A stretch of 35,793 bases of DNA, from the NCBI GenBank assembly GCA_005843825.1, contig SZXX01000011.1, positions 1-35,793 of the forward strand, read 5' to 3'. A model generated the notes under the pieces. It searched no databases, was not told the origin of the DNA, and was given only the letters and a program-made list of their open reading frames with translations. Numbering within the stretch: position 1 is the stretch's first letter; every line of letters starts with the position of its first letter. This document shows, in pieces, positions 20,121 through 28,019 of this stretch. The translations under genes were made by a program, and so were the position numbers. This stretch comes from Chlorobium sp. (GTDB lineage Bacteria; Bacteroidota; Chlorobiia; Chlorobiales; Chlorobiaceae).

Positions 20121-21464
20121 ATGCAAGACACAGACTCCAGAAATTCTCTTACAGTTACCGATAACCGTACAGGTCAATCCTACGAGATTCCAATTGATCT
20201 TGGGGCTATCCGCTCAGCTGATCTTCGTCAGATCAAGGTATCGCCTGATGATTTCGGCTTATTGGGTTATGATCCCGGTTATTTGAACACTGCATCCTGC
20301 AAAAGTCAGATCACCTATATTGATGGTGATAAAGGCATTTTACGTTATCGCGGCTATCCAATTGAGCAGCTTGCCGAAAAAAGCACCTTTCTTGAAACAG
20401 CATACCTTCTTATCAAGGGTGTTCTTCCTGACAAAGAGCGTTTGGCTGTCTGGACCTACAATATCCGGCACAATACCCTGACACATTCAAATGTGATCAA
20501 GTTTATGGATGGATTTCGCTATGATGCCCATCCAATGGGTATTCTCGTTGGAACCGTTGGTGCCCTTTCGACCTTTTATGCTGACGCCAAGAATATTGCC
20601 GATGAAGAGTCGCGAAAGCTGCAGGTTCGTCGTCTTATCGGCAAAATACCTACTATTGCAGCAATGAGTTACCGACATAGCATGGGGTTTCCCTATGTTC
20701 TTCCTGAGGATGACTTGAGCTATACCGGCAATTTTCTCTCGATGATGTTCAGGATGACTGAGGCGCACTACAAGCCGAATCCCGTTCTTGAGCACGCTCT
20801 TGATGTTCTTCTCATTCTCCATGCCGACCATGAACAGAACTGTTCAACCAGTGCGGTAAGAGCTGTAGGCAGTTCAGGTGTTGATCCTTACTCTGCCCTC
20901 GCTGCAGGTTGTGCGGCGCTATATGGCCCTTTGCACGGCGGAGCAAATGAGGCGGTTATTCATATGCTCAAAAAAATCGGTTCTCTTGACAAGGTGCCTG
21001 CTTTTATTCAATCAGTCAAAGATGGAGACGGGCGCTTGATGGGATTTGGTCACAGGGTTTATAAAAATTATGACCCAAGAGCGAAAATCATCAAGAAAGT
21101 TGCCTTCGAGGTTTTTGAGGAAACCGGACGAAGCCCTCTGCTCGATATTGCCCTTGAACTGGAAAGAATAGCACTTGAAGACGATTATTTTGTAAATCGC
21201 AAGCTCTACCCTAATGTTGATTTCTATTCGGGCCTGATCTATCAGGCTATGGGATTTCCTCTCGACATGTTTCCCGTTCTTTTTGCAATCGGCAGAGTTC
21301 CCGGGTGGCTCGCACAGTGGACCGAGCAGGTTCAGGATCAGGAGCAGAAAATTGCAAGACCCCGCCAGATATACCTTGGAGAGGAAGAGCGGGCATATAT
21401 GCCGATTGAAGTACGTCCGAAAAACAGGATTGATGAGCAGAAATTCGGTATCTGCAGACTCTAG
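20121..21464 (+). CDS. gltA: Citrate synthase
   Basis: Condenses oxaloacetate and acetyl-CoA to citrate. The 447 residues include the catalytic triad His272 (GPLHGGANEAV), His311 (GFGHRVYKNYDPRA) and Asp367 (YPNVDFYSGL), plus the family signature RHSMGFPYVLPEDDLSYTGN. In green sulfur bacteria carbon is fixed by the reductive TCA cycle with ATP-citrate lyase, so citrate synthase runs in the opposing direction and would serve glutamate supply or mixotrophic acetate use. No ATP-citrate lyase genes are in the window. It stands alone, with its own upstream region, 76 bases before gatC. Confidence 0.96.
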   Translation: MQDTDSRNSLTVTDNRTGQSYEIPIDLGAIRSADLRQIKVSPDDFGLLGYDPGYLNTASCKSQITYIDGDKGILRYRGYPIEQLAEKSTFLETAYLLIKGVLPDKERLAVWTYNIRHNTLTHSNVIKFMDGFRYDAHPMGILVGTVGALSTFYADAKNIADEESRKLQVRRLIGKIPTIAAMSYRHSMGFPYVLPEDDLSYTGNFLSMMFRMTEAHYKPNPVLEHALDVLLILHADHEQNCSTSAVRAVGSSGVDPYSALAAGCAALYGPLHGGANEAVIHMLKKIGSLDKVPAFIQSVKDGDGRLMGFGHRVYKNYDPRAKIIKKVAFEVFEETGRSPLLDIALELERIALEDDYFVNRKLYPNVDFYSGLIYQAMGFPLDMFPVLFAIGRVPGWLAQWTEQVQDQEQKIARPRQIYLGEEERAYMPIEVRPKNRIDEQKFGICRL

Positions 21465-21540
21465 TTTTTTTTCAGTGATCTCAGCATGATCGAATTGATC
21501 ATCAGATTGAAGGTTTGATTAATATTACGAACATAATTTT

Positions 21541-21828
21541 ATGTCGGTCACAACAAAAGATGTTGCCTATATCGCTGAATTGGCGAGGCTCAGGTTTACC
21601 GATGAGGAAATGCTGACGATGACCAGCGAACTCAACAATATTCTTCACTACGTTGAAAAGCTCAACGAAGTAGATACGAGAGGTGTTGCACCGCTCAGCA
21701 GTATTCATGACCAGATCAACGTGCTTCGCGATGATGTAGAGCTTCCTGCACTTCCGTCCTCATCGGTATTGCTGAATGCACCTGAAAAGCAGGATCGCTT
21801 TTTCAAGGTACCCAAAGTAATCGGGTAG
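21541..21828 (+). CDS. gatC: Aspartyl/glutamyl-tRNA amidotransferase subunit C
   Basis: Small belt subunit of GatCAB, which converts Glu-tRNA-Gln (and Asp-tRNA-Asn) to the amide form. The 95 residues have the family pattern: VAYIAELARLRFTDEEM, a helix ending in LNNILHYVEKLNEVDT, APLSSIHD and the C-terminal DRFFKVPKVIG. gatA and gatB are not adjacent, which is common in this group. The stop is followed immediately by the DUF167 start. Confidence 0.95.
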   Translation: MSVTTKDVAYIAELARLRFTDEEMLTMTSELNNILHYVEKLNEVDTRGVAPLSSIHDQINVLRDDVELPALPSSSVLLNAPEKQDRFFKVPKVIG

Positions 21829-22131
21829 TTGACGCCGGTGGTTGAGCTTCGCGAAAAAAACGGTAATGCGGTTTTTGTCGTCAAGGCACAACCCCGTTCA
21901 TCAAAAAGCAGGATTTGCGGAGCCTATAACGGTGGACTGAAAGTCAGCCTTAAAGCGGCTCCGGTTGATGATGCCGCCAACAGGGAGTGTTGCAAACTTT
22001 TTTCCAAGGTTTTCCACATTCCGCTATCGCGGGTCCATATTATATCCGGCAGCACTTCGCGTACTAAAACGGTGATGCTTGAAGGAATCAGCTCAGTTGC
22101 TGCTGCACCCGTTATCGAATCCTATTGTTGA
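21829..22131 (+). CDS. DUF167 (YggU-like) protein
   Basis: A 100-residue protein of the DUF167/YggU family, whose function is not established. Visible are [20 protein letters not shown], the conserved [20 protein letters not shown] and a late [16 protein letters not shown]. The start is TTG at 21829, contiguous with the gatC stop; a GTG at 21838 is an alternative. It is embedded in a gatC-DUF167-dtd-kdsB run on one strand and was probably carried as an operon member. Confidence 0.85.
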   Translation: MTPVVELREKNGNAVFVVKAQPRSSKSRICGAYNGGLKVSLKAAPVDDAANRECCKLFSKVFHIPLSRVHIISGSTSRTKTVMLEGISSVAAAPVIESYC

Positions 22132-22154
22132 CCCGGCAGCAAAGCAGAGCGATT

Positions 22155-22607
22155 ATGAGAGTTGTTATCCAGAGAGTAGTATCGGCCAATGTTTCAGCTT
22201 CTGAAGCCCGCTATGCGGCAATCGGGCCAGGACTGCTCGTTCTGCTTGGTATTGCGCCTCAGGATGGCGATATGGATATCAGCTGGATGATCCGTAAAAT
22301 CGTAGCTCTCAGGATTTTTAATGACTCTTCGGGCAAAATGAACCTCTCGCTTCAAGAGACAAAGGGAGAGGTCATGGTTGTGTCCCAGTTTACTCTTTAC
22401 GCCGATACAAGCAGGGGCAACAGACCCGGCTTTTCAGGGTCAGCCGGTTTCGACCATGCCCATGCGATCTATGATCGCTTTGTCCGACAACTTGAGCAAG
22501 AGCTGGAAAAACCGGTAATGACAGGATGGTACGGAGCAGATATGCAGGTCTCCCTTGTTAATGACGGTCCGGTAACATTGATCATCGATAGTCCACAACG
22601 CCCATGA
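22155..22607 (+). CDS. dtd: D-aminoacyl-tRNA deacylase
   Basis: Hydrolyses D-amino acids wrongly attached to tRNA. The start at ATG 22155 ([15 protein letters not shown]) is the usual family N-terminus; an in-frame start at 22125 would add ten residues inside the preceding gene. The 150 residues show [20 protein letters not shown], the SQFTLYAD signature, and the C-terminal catalytic-cleft segment near [17 protein letters not shown] (NxGPVT motif). It overlaps kdsB as ATGA. Confidence 0.96.
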   Translation: MRVVIQRVVSANVSASEARYAAIGPGLLVLLGIAPQDGDMDISWMIRKIVALRIFNDSSGKMNLSLQETKGEVMVVSQFTLYADTSRGNRPGFSGSAGFDHAHAIYDRFVRQLEQELEKPVMTGWYGADMQVSLVNDGPVTLIIDSPQRP

Positions 22608-23347
22608 AAGCTGTTATTCTCATACCCGCAAGGCTTGATTCAAGTCGGCTTGAAAAAAAAATGCTTGCCGATCTTTGTGGTGAACCGCTGATTGTACGCA
22701 CCTGGCGTCAGGCTCTGAAATCCCGTCTGGCAGAAAGAGTTGTCGTTGCTACCGATAGCCTTGAGATAGCCGCTGTTCTCGAAGAGCGCGGGGCAGAGGT
22801 TGTTATGACTTCCCCTGAAGCCAGTTGCGGCACCGAACGTATCGCTGAGGCGGCAAGGAAGATCGGGGGAGATGTCTTTCTTAATCTGCAGGGAGATGAG
22901 CCCTTGATCAGTCCGGAAAATATCGACCTTGCTCTTGAACCTTTCTTTTCTCCGGCACCCCCCGATTGTTCCACACTTGTTTTTCCTCTCCAGCCCGATG
23001 ACGCAGCACAAATTGATGACCCTCATGTCGTGAAAGTCGTAATGGACTCCAAAGGGTTTGCTCTTTATTTTTCGCGCTGCCCGATACCGTTTCAGCGCAA
23101 CAGGCTCTCAACGACAACCTGTTACCGCCATGTCGGGCTTTATGCGTTCAGTGCCGAGGTGTTGGCGAAATTTGCAGGACTGCCGCCCTCGATGCTCGAG
23201 GAGGCTGAATCGCTTGAGCAGCTTCGGCTGCTTGAAAACGGGTTTCGCATACAGTGTATCAAAACGCTCATCGATAACCCTGGCGTTAACACCGCCGAGG
23301 ATCTTGAACTGGTTCGAAAAATAATCAGGGACGCTTCTCCTTGCTGA
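22604..23347 (+). CDS. kdsB: CMP-KDO synthetase (3-deoxy-manno-octulosonate cytidylyltransferase)
   Basis: Activates KDO with CTP for lipopolysaccharide inner core synthesis, showing an LPS-bearing outer membrane. The 247 residues contain the nucleotide-binding [49 protein letters not shown] and the late [12 protein letters not shown]. Its start overlaps the dtd stop by four bases and its end overlaps the tail of convergent xseA by 23 bases. Confidence 0.96.
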   Translation: MKAVILIPARLDSSRLEKKMLADLCGEPLIVRTWRQALKSRLAERVVVATDSLEIAAVLEERGAEVVMTSPEASCGTERIAEAARKIGGDVFLNLQGDEPLISPENIDLALEPFFSPAPPDCSTLVFPLQPDDAAQIDDPHVVKVVMDSKGFALYFSRCPIPFQRNRLSTTTCYRHVGLYAFSAEVLAKFAGLPPSMLEEAESLEQLRLLENGFRIQCIKTLIDNPGVNTAEDLELVRKIIRDASPC

Positions 23348-24533
23348 TAAGGGCAGCGTGTTCTCCATCATGAAACAGAAGCTCAACTTCATCTGGAGTG
23401 TGCAGCTTTTTTGCGCTGGTTATGAATTTCCCGTCTTTTTTGACAAGCACATACCCTCTTTCAAGTGTTTTTCTGTAATCCAGCAGTGTCAGCTGCTGGC
23501 AGACTGATGCATAACGCTGCACTTTTTCACTATATCCACTCTTGATTGTTCTTCCCATCTGATCGACAAGAGCATTGAGTCGATCATCAAACTGCTTCAT
23601 CTGCAGAAGAGGCCGGTTGAAGGCATAACTGCTGCAGATCGAGTAGACTTGACGATCTGCACCCTCAAGTTTTCCAAGCAGCAGACTCTCCCTTCTTGAC
23701 TGAAGATTGTCGATATGCCGGAGCAGCTCCTGAGTATCCGGCACTGCGAGCTCGGCAGCAATAGAGGGTGTTCCAGCCCTGAGATCAGCAACCATATCTG
23801 CAATGGTCAGATCGGTTTCGTGACCGATGGCGCTGATCACCGGGAGTGCTGAGTGATAAATGGCATTGGCAACAAGTTCACCGTTGAAAGCCTGCAGATC
23901 CTCCAGTGAGCCTCCTCCTCTGGCGATAATAATCACCTCAGGCCGGTGGCTGATTTTTTTTGTGTTATTGAAATAGGCGATACCTGACGCAACAGCTTCA
24001 GCCGCATTGACACCCTGCACGCTGACCGGATAGAGGAGAACTTTTGTCGCAGGAAAGCGTCGTTCAAGCACATTGCTCATATCCTCAATAACCGCTCCGG
24101 TGGGAGAGGTGATAAGCCCTATTGTTTCAGGGATTTCAGGAATTGATCGTTTTCGTTCAGCACTGAAATACCCGGCCTTTGCAAGTTTCTGAAGAAGCTC
24201 GGCATAGGCCTGCTGCAACGCACCCTGTCCCGCCTCAGTCACTGACGTGCAAATCAGCTGATAACGCCCGGAAGGAGGGTAAACCTCAAGGCGTCCCTCA
24301 GCAACCACATTCATGCCATCCTTGAGTGTTACGGCAAGTCGGCTCCCTGTGGTTTTCCATATAACAGCAGCAATCTGCGCCCCCTCATCCTTCAGGGTCA
24401 GGTAGCTATGCCCGGAACTGTGCCGTTTAAAATTCGATATCTCACCTTTGATCTTTACCTGGGGGAACAGAGTCTCCAAGCCGCTTTTGATCTGCAGAGT
24501 CAATTCGCTTACAGAAAGAATTTCTATGTTCAT
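23325..24533 (-). CDS. xseA: Exodeoxyribonuclease VII large subunit
   Basis: Large subunit of the single-strand-specific exonuclease VII used in repair and recombination. The 402 residues begin with an OB fold ([20 protein letters not shown], then [20 protein letters not shown]), followed by the catalytic domain with [31 protein letters not shown] and [20 protein letters not shown], a coiled-coil stretch and a short C-terminal barrel ([13 protein letters not shown]). The small subunit xseB is not adjacent. It is transcribed divergently from the HU-SPOR gene across 236 bases. Confidence 0.95.
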   Translation of the reverse strand: MNIEILSVSELTLQIKSGLETLFPQVKIKGEISNFKRHSSGHSYLTLKDEGAQIAAVIWKTTGSRLAVTLKDGMNVVAEGRLEVYPPSGRYQLICTSVTEAGQGALQQAYAELLQKLAKAGYFSAERKRSIPEIPETIGLITSPTGAVIEDMSNVLERRFPATKVLLYPVSVQGVNAAEAVASGIAYFNNTKKISHRPEVIIIARGGGSLEDLQAFNGELVANAIYHSALPVISAIGHETDLTIADMVADLRAGTPSIAAELAVPDTQELLRHIDNLQSRRESLLLGKLEGADRQVYSICSSYAFNRPLLQMKQFDDRLNALVDQMGRTIKSGYSEKVQRYASVCQQLTLLDYRKTLERGYVLVKKDGKFITSAKKLHTPDEVELLFHDGEHAALISKEKRP

Positions 24534-24691
24534 TCAAAAAATAGATTGATAGCTGAAAAGAGCTGCAGCTCAAATAAAACAAAACATTTCGCAAAATCCC
24601 CCTCAGTTTTTTTCCTGTATCCGGAAATCGGCTGTCTCATTCTGATTCTCTATGGTGAGGGTGGGAACTATATCCCATCCCATGACTTGTC

Positions 24692-24718
24692 TTGCGTTTA
24701 CAGGGGAAGTGTTATATT
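24692..24718 (+). promoter_or_regulatory. Weak promoter candidate for the HU-SPOR gene
   Basis: TATATT at 24713-24718 is a good -10. The upstream TTGCGT at 24692 has a short 15-base spacer and TTGTCT at 24687 a long 20-base one, so the -35 is ambiguous. It lies 52 bases before the ATG. Confidence 0.3.
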
Positions 24719-24769
24719 CGCTGTTATTAACCATTATGCGTATGATGCTCATTGCACAAGGGCGATGTT

Positions 24770-25798
24770 ATGATAAACCATGATCTGATAGAAGAACTTG
24801 CGGAGTTGCTTAATGTTGACAGCGAGGAATCCGGGAGTCTCCTGAACGCATTTTTCAGCGGCATGGTTACCGCACTTCTTGCCGGACGGAAGCTTTCAGT
24901 CAAGGGGCTTGGTTCGTTTTCGGTGTTACATGTTCCTTTGAAAAAACAAAGTGATGCATCAGGAACTACCTATACGCCTCCTTGTAATCGCCTGAAGTAT
25001 GATAGCAGGCTTTCCGGAGCTGATGATACTGCGCGTATTGTAGCGATGTGGTCTTTGATGACTCCCGGTGAAGTCAAGCCCATAGTCAGGGCTTTTGCAA
25101 AGGTTTTCTCCCAGGCGTTTAAGCAGCAGAGAGAGATCACAATCAATGGATTTGGTCGTTTTTCCAAAGATCAGGGAGCCTATGGCTTCCTTCCAGAGCG
25201 CTCTTTGGAAGAGATCTTAAATCGGGACTACCAGAATCTTGAGGACGTTGTTCTTCCGCTTAATGATAAGTCACAAGACAGAAAAGAGAGTAAACCGTAC
25301 CGCTATGCAATACCTCTCGCACTACTCTTTGTTCTCTCACTCATGGCTGCGTATTTCTATTACGGCAGCCCGGAGGCTAGAGTTTCCATTCCAGCTCCTG
25401 TATACCAGGAAAAAAAGCTGAAACCTGTTGTTCATCAAGACCAGGTCATTATTCAGAAGCCTCCAGCTGAGGCAGTCCCTTCAAAAGAACTGTCAGCCAG
25501 TAGTGTCGCTGATTCTCTGGTTCTCGAAAAAGAAGAGTTTACCATTGTTCTCGAAACGTTTCGCATGGAACAGACCGCCCTGAAAGAAATCGGCCGGTTG
25601 CGTTCAGAGAAAATACCGGCCTATGTATGGTCTGGAGCTCTCAATGGGCAAAAATATTTCAGGCTCATGACCGGTAAATTTTCAACCCGTGATGGAGCCA
25701 AAGAGTATCTCAAAGGAATGCCGAAAAAAATTGCCGGTGGCGCATATATCCAACAGGTATTAAAGAAGGGTGTTTTTCATGGAGCAAAAGGCTTGTAA
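24770..25798 (+). CDS. Two HU-like DNA-binding domains, a membrane helix and a SPOR domain
   Basis: A 342-residue protein; ATG 24770 is chosen for the AAGGG ribosome site seven bases upstream. Residues 1-82 and 97-165 look like tandem HU/IHF-type (HU-CCDC81-like) domains, each with the HU beta-turn motif (VKGLGSFSV at 44-52, INGFGRFSK at 125-133). A single membrane helix follows at 178-198 (YAIPLALLFVLSLMAAYFYY), then a Pro/Lys/Gln-rich linker and a SPOR-type domain at about 255-332 (FTIVLETFRMEQTALKEIG; YFRLMTGKFSTRDGAKEYL). Topology predicts HU domains in the cytoplasm and SPOR in the periplasm contacting septal peptidoglycan. The function is unproven; similar architectures occur in Bacteroidota/Chlorobiota. 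Its end overlaps bchY by 20 bases. Confidence 0.85.
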   Translation: MINHDLIEELAELLNVDSEESGSLLNAFFSGMVTALLAGRKLSVKGLGSFSVLHVPLKKQSDASGTTYTPPCNRLKYDSRLSGADDTARIVAMWSLMTPGEVKPIVRAFAKVFSQAFKQQREITINGFGRFSKDQGAYGFLPERSLEEILNRDYQNLEDVVLPLNDKSQDRKESKPYRYAIPLALLFVLSLMAAYFYYGSPEARVSIPAPVYQEKKLKPVVHQDQVIIQKPPAEAVPSKELSASSVADSLVLEKEEFTIVLETFRMEQTALKEIGRLRSEKIPAYVWSGALNGQKYFRLMTGKFSTRDGAKEYLKGMPKKIAGGAYIQQVLKKGVFHGAKGL

Positions 25799-27017
25799 AA
25801 CGTTGCATCCCCAGTCAATGTGTCCTGCATTCGGCGGACTGAGGGTACTCACAAGAATTGATGGTGTTCAGGTCTGTCTGGTAGCCGATCAGGGTTGCCT
25901 CTATGGGCTGACCTTTGTATCTCATTTTTACGCTGCACGTAAATCTATTATATCGCCTGAATTGATGAATGTCCAGATCTCAGGCGGGACCATGATTGAC
26001 GATCTTCGGCAAACCATTGAAGGTATTGCCCAGGACCCGGCAGTGCGATTTATACCCGTTGTCAGCACCTGTGTCGCTGAAACAGCTGGAATAGCTGAAG
26101 AAATCCTGCCACGCAGAGTCGGAAATGCAGAGGTGCTTCTGGTTCGCCTTCCTGCCTTTCAGATCAGGACGCATCCTGAGGCAAAAGATGTTGCAGTTGC
26201 AACGCTTTTAAGAAGGTTTGCACAGTTTGAGGGGCCTAAAAAAAACAAATCGCTGGTCATACTTGGCGAGATTTTTCCGGTTGATGCCATGACTATCGGA
26301 GGGATTCTCCAGAAAATGGGCGTTGAGTCAGTGATCGCACTCCCCGGAACCGCACTCGAAGACTATATCGAGGCTGGGCAGGTTGAAGCCTGTGCCGTGC
26401 TTCATCCGTTTTATGAAAGAACAGTGTCGCTGCTTGAAGAGAAAGGGATAAAAATTATCAAGGGCAACCCCATCGGAGCAAACGCAACAGTGCAATGGAT
26501 ACGGCGCATCGGAGAAACTCTCGATCTTGATCCGGCTCTTGTTCATTCTGTTGCTGAAGAGGAAGGGCAGAAAGCCAGGGACGTGCTTGCCCAGTTCAGG
26601 CATCTTAAGGGTAAAGTGATTGTGGCAGGCTACGAGGGAAATGAACTTCCGCTTGTTCGTCTTCTTCTGGAGGCGGGTTTTGAAGTGCCCTACGCGTCAA
26701 CATCGATCGCCAGGATGGAACTTGGAGAGGAAGACCACAACGTCTTAACGATGCTCGGTACTGAAATACGATATCGGAAATATCTTGAAGAGGATATGCA
26801 GGCGGTGGTCGATTATGCACCGGACCTGGTTATCGGCACAACCTCTCTTGACAGTTTTGCAAAAGAGCGGGGAATCCCGGCCATTTATTATACCAACAAC
26901 ATTTCAGCGAGACCGCTCTTTTTTGCTGCAGGCGCAGCAACGGTCCTGGGTATGATCAGCGGGTTGCTTGGGAAAAAAGAGGTGTTCCGGAAAATGAAAG
27001 AGTACTTCGAAGAATAA
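25779..27017 (+). CDS. bchY: Chlorophyllide a reductase subunit BchY
   Basis: Nitrogenase-like NB-protein subunit of chlorophyllide a oxidoreductase (BchXYZ), which reduces ring B on the way to bacteriochlorophyll a. ATG 25779 (MEQKACKTLHPQSMCPAFGG) is preferred over a GTG at 25770 for its AAGAAGGG ribosome site. The 412 residues carry the cluster cysteines expected for the family at C15 (SMCPAFGG), C40 (DQGCLYG) and C98 (VSTCVAETAG), and nitrogenase-type segments GNPIGANATVQWIRRI and LVIGTTSLDSFAKERGIPA. bchX and bchZ are not adjacent. It overlaps the HU-SPOR gene, implying coupled translation, and converges with frr. Confidence 0.92.
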   Translation: MEQKACKTLHPQSMCPAFGGLRVLTRIDGVQVCLVADQGCLYGLTFVSHFYAARKSIISPELMNVQISGGTMIDDLRQTIEGIAQDPAVRFIPVVSTCVAETAGIAEEILPRRVGNAEVLLVRLPAFQIRTHPEAKDVAVATLLRRFAQFEGPKKNKSLVILGEIFPVDAMTIGGILQKMGVESVIALPGTALEDYIEAGQVEACAVLHPFYERTVSLLEEKGIKIIKGNPIGANATVQWIRRIGETLDLDPALVHSVAEEEGQKARDVLAQFRHLKGKVIVAGYEGNELPLVRLLLEAGFEVPYASTSIARMELGEEDHNVLTMLGTEIRYRKYLEEDMQAVVDYAPDLVIGTTSLDSFAKERGIPAIYYTNNISARPLFFAAGAATVLGMISGLLGKKEVFRKMKEYFEE

Positions 27018-27021
27018 CTCT

Positions 27022-27073
27022 CCCTGTCATTTCGAAGCTTGCTGAGAGATCGCTCTTCAGATTTCTCCCAGCA
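27022..27073. repeat. CTGTCATTTCGA-type hairpin repeat between bchY and frr
   Basis: CCCTGTCATTTCGAAGCTTG followed by a hairpin TGCTGaGAGA (27040-27049) / TCTCcCAGCA (27064-27073) with nine pairs and one mismatch. The GTCATTTCGA...GAGAGATC wording resembles a dispersed intergenic repeat seen in many bacterial genomes. It has no T-run but occupies the only gap between two convergent genes, so it could slow polymerase from either side. Recognition is by resemblance only. Confidence 0.5.
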
Positions 27074-27078
27074 CTTCT

Positions 27079-27639
27079 TCAGACTTCCATGATCTCTTTT
27101 TCTTTCAGCACAATCAGGTCGGTAAGCTGTTTTTCAAACTTGTGCAACAGCTCGTCAGCATCCTTCTTCCCCTTGTTTTTATCATCTTCGCTGATTGCTT
27201 TATCTTTCTCGAGTTTTTCAATCTCGTGAATCATATCGCGGCGAAGATTGCGAAGGGAGATTTTTGAGTCCTCTCCGAATTTTTTTGTGAGTTTGACAAA
27301 CTCTTTCCGGCGCTCTTCGGTAAGCGGCGGAATGCTGACTCTGATATTCTGCCCGTCAGCCGCTGGATTGAGCCCGAGATTAGCATCACGGATAGCCTTT
27401 TCGGTAGCGGCCACCATTGATTTATCCCATATCTGCACCATAAGGGTGTGAACGTCAAGAACCCCGACATTGCCGACCTGTTTGAGCGGCATCTGCTGGC
27501 CGTATGCTTCAACCTTGATCCGGTCAAGCAGGGTAGTTGTCGCCTTTCCAGTCCTGATCGAGGCTATTTCATGCTGAAACGCCTCGATAGTCTTTTTCAT
27601 TCTAGGCTCAATTTTCTGATAAACATCCCTGACACTCAT
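27079..27639 (-). CDS. frr: Ribosome recycling factor
   Basis: With EF-G splits post-termination ribosomes. The 186 residues are full length and show the family pattern: KKTIEAFQHEIASIRTGKAT, ALLDRI-like TTTLLDRIKVEAYG, VGVLDVHTLMVQIWDKS, IRDANLGLNPAADGQNIRVS, IPPLTEERRKEFVKL and the long C-terminal helix KLEKDKAISEDDKNKGKKDA. It lies 53 bases after rpmE on the same strand, so the two are probably cotranscribed. Confidence 0.97.
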   Translation of the reverse strand: MSVRDVYQKIEPRMKKTIEAFQHEIASIRTGKATTTLLDRIKVEAYGQQMPLKQVGNVGVLDVHTLMVQIWDKSMVAATEKAIRDANLGLNPAADGQNIRVSIPPLTEERRKEFVKLTKKFGEDSKISLRNLRRDMIHEIEKLEKDKAISEDDKNKGKKDADELLHKFEKQLTDLIVLKEKEIMEV

Positions 27640-27692
27640 AGCTGTTCTGATAGGTTAGTGCTGGTTTGCCAAAAAAGAGGGAGTATTCCTGT

Positions 27693-27920
27693 TTATTGAG
27701 CGTGCTGCTGTCCAACAGTGGCTTTGGCAAAGCGCTTGTTGAAGCGTTCGACGCGTCCGGCGGTATCAACAAGAGTCTGCTTTCCGGTATAGAACGGATG
27801 GCAGTTGTTGCAGATATCGACCTTGATTGTTGATCGTGTTGAACGGGTAACAAAAGAGTTGCCGCAATTCGCGCAGTTGACGGTAACCTCTGTATACTTT
27901 GGATGAATATCTTGTTTCAT
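27693..27920 (-). CDS. rpmE: Ribosomal protein L31, zinc-binding type
   Basis: A 75-residue 50S protein. The start at ATG 27920 ([20 protein letters not shown]) is the usual L31 N-terminus; upstream in-frame starts add a non-conserved leader. The zinc cysteines are intact at C16, C19, C37 and C40 ([18 protein letters not shown]), marking the C+ form, with the RVERFNKRF segment near the end. It is divergent from recG. Confidence 0.96.
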   Translation of the reverse strand: MKQDIHPKYTEVTVNCANCGNSFVTRSTRSTIKVDICNNCHPFYTGKQTLVDTAGRVERFNKRFAKATVGQQHAQ

Positions 27921-28019
27921 GACTTTCGTTGACTTTGTCGTACAATAAGTGATATGACCGGCAATAAAATTGTAAAGGTGCAAATATACAAGAATTTCAA
28001 TCCAGTTACAACCATTAAT

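Noticed and set aside
21486-21502. ATGATC-GAATT-GATCAT inverted repeat after gltA as a terminator
   Set aside because: The stem is short and AT-rich and no T-run follows; it may be chance.
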